64,000 nt of DNA from Bordetella sp. H567 (GTDB taxonomy: Bacteria; Pseudomonadota; Gammaproteobacteria; Burkholderiales; Burkholderiaceae_B): the NCBI RefSeq assembly GCF_001704295.1, contig NZ_CP012334.1, forward strand, positions 1,748,084 through 1,812,083. Reading direction: 5' to 3'. Of the stretch, positions 59,650-64,000 are shown piece by piece (positions within the stretch are counted from its first letter, which is position 1; the number at the start of each line of letters is the position of its first letter). Below the pieces are notes generated by a model. It did not search any database and was not told the DNA's origin. It was given only the letters and a program-made list of their open reading frames with translations. The translations under genes and the position numbers were made by a program.

Positions 59650-60735
59650 ATGGAATCGTGCAACGCAACCGAGAATACGCCGCTGTCGCTCGCACTGTGG
59701 GAGCCGGACGACGATACCCGCAATCGCACCGTGCATCTGCTCGCGCGGCTGGGCTTTCATGTCCATGGCTGCCGCGATGCGGCCGGCCTTTTCCAGTGGC
59801 TGGACCTGCGTGATCCGGACTTGGTGCTGGTGGGCGCCAGCGCGCCGGTCGGCCAGGTTGTCGAAGCCGTCCTGCCCCGCCTGAGCGCACACTATGGCGC
59901 GGGCATCCTGCTGCAGGCGCCCGACGCGGCGCAGCAGACGCGGCTGAGCGCACTGCAGGCAGGCGCCCACCTGTGCCTGGATCGCCGCTACGAAGCCACC
60001 GAGCTGGCCGCGCTATTGCGGGCCCAGGCCCGGCGCGCCGGGCGCCAGCGCCGACGGACCGCCGGTGCCGCGATCGCGGGGGCGGCGTCGCTCGCCCCGG
60101 CCGCCACGCCAGCCGCGCTCGCCGCCGCGGGCGGCCACGGTGCTGTTGCCAGAATGGGTGCCGCGGGCGCTTCTGGGGCTGGTTCTTCTGGTCCTTCCGG
60201 TGCCGCGGCCGCCGCCGGTGCCGCGCGGCCGGCAGGCGCTGCGGGCGCCACTGCCGCCACGATCCCGTCCGCCCGTCCCCCCGCGCCACCGAATGCCGTC
60301 GGCCTGGTCGGTTCCACGGAGATCGCCGGGCTGCTGGGCGCGGCGCCGGGCGCGCGTACCGCCGGCTATGCGCTGCGCAGCCTGGCCATGCAAGCCGCCG
60401 GTACCCCCGGCGGGGATGGGGTCGCGCGGCTCATGCCGGCCCGTGAACCCTGGCGCATCCTGTACCAGGGCTGGGTGCTGATCACGCCCGCCGGCAAGCG
60501 CATACACCTGACCGGCACGGAGCGCGCCTGCTTCATCTGCCTGCTCGAAAGCCCCAAGCGGGAGTTGTCCCGCGCTGCGATGAGCGAATTCATGACCGCG
60601 ACCAATCTGCGCTCGGTCAACGTGGCCATCAGCCGCCTGCGCAAGAAGGTGCACGAAAGCGGCGAACGCCTGCCGCTGCATACGGTGCATGGCATGGGCT
60701 ACGTGTTCGTCGGTGACCTGGCTACCGAGGAATAG
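59650..60735 (+). CDS. Atypical response-regulator-like transcription factor (degenerate receiver + OmpR-type winged helix)
   Basis: A 361-residue protein. Residues about 12-122 fold as a receiver domain ([23 protein letters not shown]...), but the position of the phospho-acceptor Asp is Gly62 in [10 protein letters not shown], so it cannot be phosphorylated in the usual way. Residues about 125-245 are an Ala/Gly/Pro/Ser-rich linker, and about 262-355 is an OmpR/PhoB winged helix ([29 protein letters not shown], then [15 protein letters not shown] and [11 protein letters not shown]). No histidine kinase is nearby. The ATG at 59650 is preferred to a TTG at 59638. Confidence 0.85.
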   Translation: MESCNATENTPLSLALWEPDDDTRNRTVHLLARLGFHVHGCRDAAGLFQWLDLRDPDLVLVGASAPVGQVVEAVLPRLSAHYGAGILLQAPDAAQQTRLSALQAGAHLCLDRRYEATELAALLRAQARRAGRQRRRTAGAAIAGAASLAPAATPAALAAAGGHGAVARMGAAGASGAGSSGPSGAAAAAGAARPAGAAGATAATIPSARPPAPPNAVGLVGSTEIAGLLGAAPGARTAGYALRSLAMQAAGTPGGDGVARLMPAREPWRILYQGWVLITPAGKRIHLTGTERACFICLLESPKRELSRAAMSEFMTATNLRSVNVAISRLRKKVHESGERLPLHTVHGMGYVFVGDLATEE

Positions 60736-60836
60736 GGGGCCGCGGCAGGCGCGGCGCGATAATATCGTCCTGTTCCGTTTCCGGCCGCCCCGTATGGATG
60801 GGGCGGTGCGCCGGAACCCAGACGACATGCGACGCG

Positions 60837-61565
60837 ATGATAGACCTAGGCGTAAATATCGACCACGTAGCGACGCTGCGCCAGCAGCGGCATACCGATT
60901 ACCCCGATCCCGTCCAGGCGGCGCTGCGCGCCGAGGACGCCGGCGCTGACTTGATCACCCTGCATTTGCGCGAAGACCGGCGCCATATCCAGGATGCGGA
61001 TGTGCACCGGCTGCGGCCGCTGCTGCGCACTCGCATGAACCTGGAATGCGCGATCACGCGCGAAATGCTCGACATCGCCTGCGCGGTACGCCCGCAGGAT
61101 GTTTGCCTGGTCCCCGAAAAGCGCACGGAGCTGACCACGGAGGGCGGGCTGGACGTGGCCGGCGCGCTGGCGGCGGTCACCGACGCGGTGTCGCAGCTGC
61201 ACGCTGCCGGTATCCGGGTATCCCTGTTCATCGATCCCGACGCCGCGCAGATCGCCGCCGCGGCGCGCAGCGGCGCCCGCGTGATCGAGTTGCATACCGG
61301 TGCCTATGCGGAAGCGGACGGCGCGGCCGCCGCGGCCGAGCTGCAGCGCATCCAGCGCGCCGTGGCGGAAGGGCTGCGCCATGGCTTGCAGGTCAATGCC
61401 GGCCATGGCTTGCACTACGGCAATGTCCAGCCCGTCGCCGCGCTGGACGGGATCGCGGAATTGAACATAGGCCATGCGATCGTCGCGCGCGCCATCTTCG
61501 ACGGCTGGGAAAAGGCCGTACGCGACATGAAGGCCTTGATGGTGCAGGCGCGCGCCGCGCGCTGA
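60837..61565 (+). CDS. pdxJ: Pyridoxine 5'-phosphate synthase
   Basis: A 242-residue TIM-barrel enzyme that joins 1-deoxyxylulose 5-phosphate and 3-amino-1-hydroxyacetone 1-phosphate into pyridoxine 5'-phosphate. It starts [18 protein letters not shown], the family signature, and has [14 protein letters not shown] and [17 protein letters not shown], containing the catalytic His and phosphate-binding residues. The start at 60837 fits the usual length. The order pdxJ-acpS is common in proteobacteria. Confidence 0.97.
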   Translation: MIDLGVNIDHVATLRQQRHTDYPDPVQAALRAEDAGADLITLHLREDRRHIQDADVHRLRPLLRTRMNLECAITREMLDIACAVRPQDVCLVPEKRTELTTEGGLDVAGALAAVTDAVSQLHAAGIRVSLFIDPDAAQIAAAARSGARVIELHTGAYAEADGAAAAAELQRIQRAVAEGLRHGLQVNAGHGLHYGNVQPVAALDGIAELNIGHAIVARAIFDGWEKAVRDMKALMVQARAAR

Positions 61566-61625
61566 CCGCCCGCATCCTGCCGCCCCGCGCCGGTCCCACG
61601 CATCCTCCCGCCCGCATCCTCCTCC

Positions 61626-62069
61626 ATGCAGACAGCCCAGCCCTTATCTCCTTCATCCGTCGCGGCGTCGGCGATCGCCGGCATAGGCCTGGACCTGGTC
61701 CGCATCGACCGCATCGAGCGTGCGCTGCAGCGCCACGGCGACCGGTTCGCCGAGAAAATACTGGGCGAGCAGGAACTGGCCAAATTCCATGCGCGCCGCG
61801 CGCGCGACCCGCGCCGCGGAGTGCGTTTCCTGGCCACCCGCTTCGCCGTCAAGGAAGCGTTCTCCAAGGCCATCGGACTGGGCATGCGCATGCCGATGGC
61901 ATGGCGGCGCGTGCAGACGCTGAACGCGCCTGGCGGGCGGCCCGTCCTGGTCCTGTCGCCGGAACTGCAGGCCTGGTATGAGCCGCGCTATGGCGCGGCT
62001 CATGTATCCCTGACCGACGAGACCGATATGGCCGCGGCATACGTGATCGTGGAGCGCCGGGCGCCGTGA
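61626..62069 (+). CDS. acpS: Holo-[acyl-carrier-protein] synthase
   Basis: A 147-residue phosphopantetheinyl transferase that activates acyl carrier protein. Conserved magnesium ligands are Asp23 (GIGLDLVRI) and Glu in [12 protein letters not shown]; the [15 protein letters not shown] signature is complete. It is slightly longer than E. coli AcpS (126) because of a Ser/Ala-rich N terminus of about 15 residues, so the true start could be further in. It lies 60 bases after pdxJ. Confidence 0.93.
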   Translation: MQTAQPLSPSSVAASAIAGIGLDLVRIDRIERALQRHGDRFAEKILGEQELAKFHARRARDPRRGVRFLATRFAVKEAFSKAIGLGMRMPMAWRRVQTLNAPGGRPVLVLSPELQAWYEPRYGAAHVSLTDETDMAAAYVIVERRAP

Positions 62070-62238
62070 AAGGATGGACCGCAATCGCGCCGTGAACGGG
62101 TCGCCTGCGACCGCGCCGTGAACGGATCGTCGAACGCCGCCCCGATCGATGGGCGAACGCAGGCGCCCCGGATGGCACGCAGGGCGGCATTTCGTAAAAA
62201 CCCCGGCATTGCTCCGCCGGACATTCAAAGAGATCTCC

Positions 62239-63294
62239 ATGCCACGCAAAAAGGATAAATCGCTGCCACCCGGTCCTGTCATGGTCGACGTGGCCGGGCC
62301 GGTGCTCACCAAGGAAGAAAAGAAGCGCCTGCGCCATCCCCTGGTGGGCGGCGTCATCCTGTTCGCCCGCAACTTCCAGGACAGGCAGACGCTGTGCGAA
62401 CTGACCGCGCGCATCCACAAGGTGCGCGAGGAACCGCTGCTGATCGCGGTGGACCATGAAGGCGGCCGCGTCCAGCGCTTCCGTACGGACGGTTTTACGC
62501 CCTTGCCGCCGATGCGCGGCCTGGGACGGATATGGGACCAGGATCCCCTGCATGCGATGCGCCTGGCGACGGAATCCGGCTACGTCCTGGCCGCGGAGCT
62601 GCGCGCCTGCGGCGTGGACCTGAGCTTCACGCCGGTGCTGGACCTGGACTACGGCGTCAGCAAGGTCATCGGCGATCGCGCCTTTCATCGGGACCCGCGC
62701 GTGGTCGCCATGCTGGCGCGCGCGCTCATCCAGGGATTGGGGCTGGCCGGCATGGCGGCCTGTGGCAAGCATTTCCCGGGACACGGCTTCGTCAGCGCCG
62801 ATTCGCACCACGAGATCCCGGTGGACCCGCGCAGCCTGGAGCGCGTCCTGCGCGAGGACTCGGCCCCCTATGGCTGGCTGGGCGATCTCGTCCTGCCGTC
62901 CGTCATGCCGGCCCACGTGATTTATCCCAAGGTGGACGACAAGCCGGCCGGTTTCTCGCGCCGCTGGATCCAGGATATCCTGCGCCGCCGCATGGGCTAC
63001 GATGGCGTGGTGTTTTCCGATGACCTGACCATGGAAGGCGCCTCGGTCGCCGGCGACATCCTCGCGCGCGCCCAGGCCGCCCTGGGCGCCGGATGCGATA
63101 TGGTGCTGGTGTGCAACCGCCCGGACCTGGCCGACGAATTGCTCGACCGCCTGATCCACGTTTCAGACCCCGAATCCATCGAACGCATCCGCCGCCTGAT
63201 GCCGCGCTACCCGTCCGCGGACTGGAATGACCTGCAGGCCGACCGCCGTTACCAGCATGCCCGAAGCCTTCAATCTCAAATCCTTCCTGGCTGA
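62239..63294 (+). CDS. nagZ: Beta-N-acetylhexosaminidase (glycoside hydrolase family 3)
   Basis: A 351-residue cytoplasmic enzyme that removes GlcNAc from anhydro-muropeptides during peptidoglycan recycling. GH3 motifs include [14 protein letters not shown], the substrate-binding KHFPGHG, catalytic His in ADSHHEIP, and the nucleophile Asp in [12 protein letters not shown]. The ATG at 62239 gives the expected length (E. coli NagZ is 341). Its end overlaps uvrC by 38 bp. AcpS-NagZ-UvrC is a typical order in this group. Confidence 0.96.
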   Translation: MPRKKDKSLPPGPVMVDVAGPVLTKEEKKRLRHPLVGGVILFARNFQDRQTLCELTARIHKVREEPLLIAVDHEGGRVQRFRTDGFTPLPPMRGLGRIWDQDPLHAMRLATESGYVLAAELRACGVDLSFTPVLDLDYGVSKVIGDRAFHRDPRVVAMLARALIQGLGLAGMAACGKHFPGHGFVSADSHHEIPVDPRSLERVLREDSAPYGWLGDLVLPSVMPAHVIYPKVDDKPAGFSRRWIQDILRRRMGYDGVVFSDDLTMEGASVAGDILARAQAALGAGCDMVLVCNRPDLADELLDRLIHVSDPESIERIRRLMPRYPSADWNDLQADRRYQHARSLQSQILPG

Positions 63295-64000
63295 CCTGCC
63301 GCATCTGCCGGGCGTCTACCGGCATATCGATGCCAACGGCGAAGTCATGTACGTCGGCAAGGCGCGCGACCTGAAGAAGCGCGTGTCTTCGTATTTCCAG
63401 AAGACGCTGACCAGCCCGCGCATCGCGCAGATGGTGGGCAAGGTGGCGCAGGTGGAGGTCACCGTCACGCGTTCTGAGGCCGAGGCGCTGATCCTGGAAA
63501 ACAACCTGATCAAGAGCCTGCGGCCGCGCTACAACATCCTGTTCCGGGACGACAAGTCCTACCCGTACTTGCTCATCACGGCGCACCCCTGGCCGCGCAT
63601 CGCGTATTACCGGGGCTCCACGAACAAGCCGGGCCAGTTCTTCGGGCCTTTCCCCAATGCCTGGGCGGTGCGGGAAACCATCCAGATCCTGCAGAAGGTC
63701 TTTCGCCTGCGTACCTGCGAAGACACCGTCTTCGCCAACCGCTCGCGCCCCTGTCTGCTGCATCAGATCGGCCGCTGTTCCGCGCCCTGCGTGGGCGCGG
63801 TGCAGGCCGAAGACTACGCCAATGACGTGGCGCGGGCAGGGCGCTTCCTGAACGGCCAGGCCAAGGAAGTCATGCAGGATATCGAGGCCCGCATGCTGCG
63901 CGCGTCCGAGGCGCTCGAATTCGAAGCCGCCGCCGCGCTGCGCGACCAGATGGGTTCGCTGGCGCGCGTGCTGCACCAGCAGACCATGGAAGACATGGGC
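63257..64000 (+). CDS. uvrC: Excinuclease ABC subunit C (partial, runs off the window)
   Basis: The first 248 residues of UvrC, the endonuclease that makes both incisions in nucleotide excision repair. The GIY-YIG domain is at about 15-95 ([30 protein letters not shown]), followed by the cysteine-containing linker [13 protein letters not shown] and the UVR domain for UvrB binding ([31 protein letters not shown], about 200-232). The start overlaps the 3' end of nagZ by 38 bp. The remainder, including the RNase H-like and HhH domains, lies beyond 64000. Confidence 0.97.
   Translation, partial: MPEAFNLKSFLADLPHLPGVYRHIDANGEVMYVGKARDLKKRVSSYFQKTLTSPRIAQMVGKVAQVEVTVTRSEAEALILENNLIKSLRPRYNILFRDDKSYPYLLITAHPWPRIAYYRGSTNKPGQFFGPFPNAWAVRETIQILQKVFRLRTCEDTVFANRSRPCLLHQIGRCSAPCVGAVQAEDYANDVARAGRFLNGQAKEVMQDIEARMLRASEALEFEAAAALRDQMGSLARVLHQQTMEDMG

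Overview
This is a GC-rich (roughly two-thirds G+C by eye), densely coding chromosomal segment. The gene complement points to a betaproteobacterium of the family Alcaligenaceae, most likely Bordetella or a close relative such as Achromobacter. Supporting signs are two Bug/TctC-type periplasmic receptors lying alone without transporter membrane subunits, the pdxJ-acpS-nagZ-uvrC and leuS-lptE-holA-proA gene orders, pyrG-eno-ftsB, an ohr/ohrR pair, and GC-rich intergenic repeats. No rRNA, tRNA, CRISPR, prophage, transposase or plasmid gene was seen. The window ends inside uvrC.

Layout. 1-11.7 kb (+): a peptide-acquisition island with an RpiR/MurR-type regulator, isoaspartyl peptidase, a complete GsiABCD-like peptide/glutathione ABC importer, and three cytoplasmic peptidases (P1/DmpA family, M55 D-aminopeptidase, M24 aminopeptidase P). 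11.8-15.3 kb (+): pyrG, eno, ftsB. 15.4-21.6 kb (-): a lone TadE-like protein, hslO, a gamma carbonic anhydrase, an acyl-CoA synthetase, an LpxH-like phosphoesterase and an RDD membrane protein. 21.6-22.3 kb: a tandem repeat, a bidirectional terminator, a 59-residue protein and a double operator-like palindrome. 22.4-24.1 kb (+): 5-oxoprolinase subunits pxpBC. 24.2-32.4 kb (-): a THUMP RNA methyltransferase, hemJ, proA, holA, lptE, leuS. 33-35.6 kb: a KGG protein, ohr, ohrR and a GntR regulator.

35.6-39.5 kb: an amidohydrolase and a Bug receptor diverge from an alpha-ketoglutarate-semialdehyde dehydrogenase, a plausible aldaric/sugar-acid pathway end. 39.5-43.8 kb (-): a periplasmic binding protein with a long Ala/Gly tail, ribosomal proteins L33 and L28, and a Bcr/CflA-type exporter. 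43.9-47.8 kb (+): a cyclopropane fatty acid synthase-like enzyme, a fused tautomerase, a thiolase and a spermidine-synthase-like protein. 47.9-53.8 kb (+): a malonate-use operon (GntR regulator, malonyl-CoA decarboxylase, enoyl-CoA hydratase, malonyl-CoA synthetase, Bug receptor). 53.9-59.5 kb: an aldo/keto reductase, a three-gene ABC importer with repeats inside the operon, and a patatin-like lipase preceded by three 81-bp repeats. 59.6-64 kb (+): an atypical response-regulator-like protein, pdxJ, acpS, nagZ and the start of uvrC.

The most distinctive features are the peptidase island, whose enzymes favour isoaspartyl, D- or beta-amino acid peptides and whose regulator carries a sugar-phosphate-binding SIS domain; the response regulator lacking the phosphoacceptor aspartate; operator-like palindromes at the matR, ohr and KGSADH/Bug promoters; and three different families of GC-rich tandem repeats between genes. 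All function calls come from reading the sequence and have not been checked by database search.
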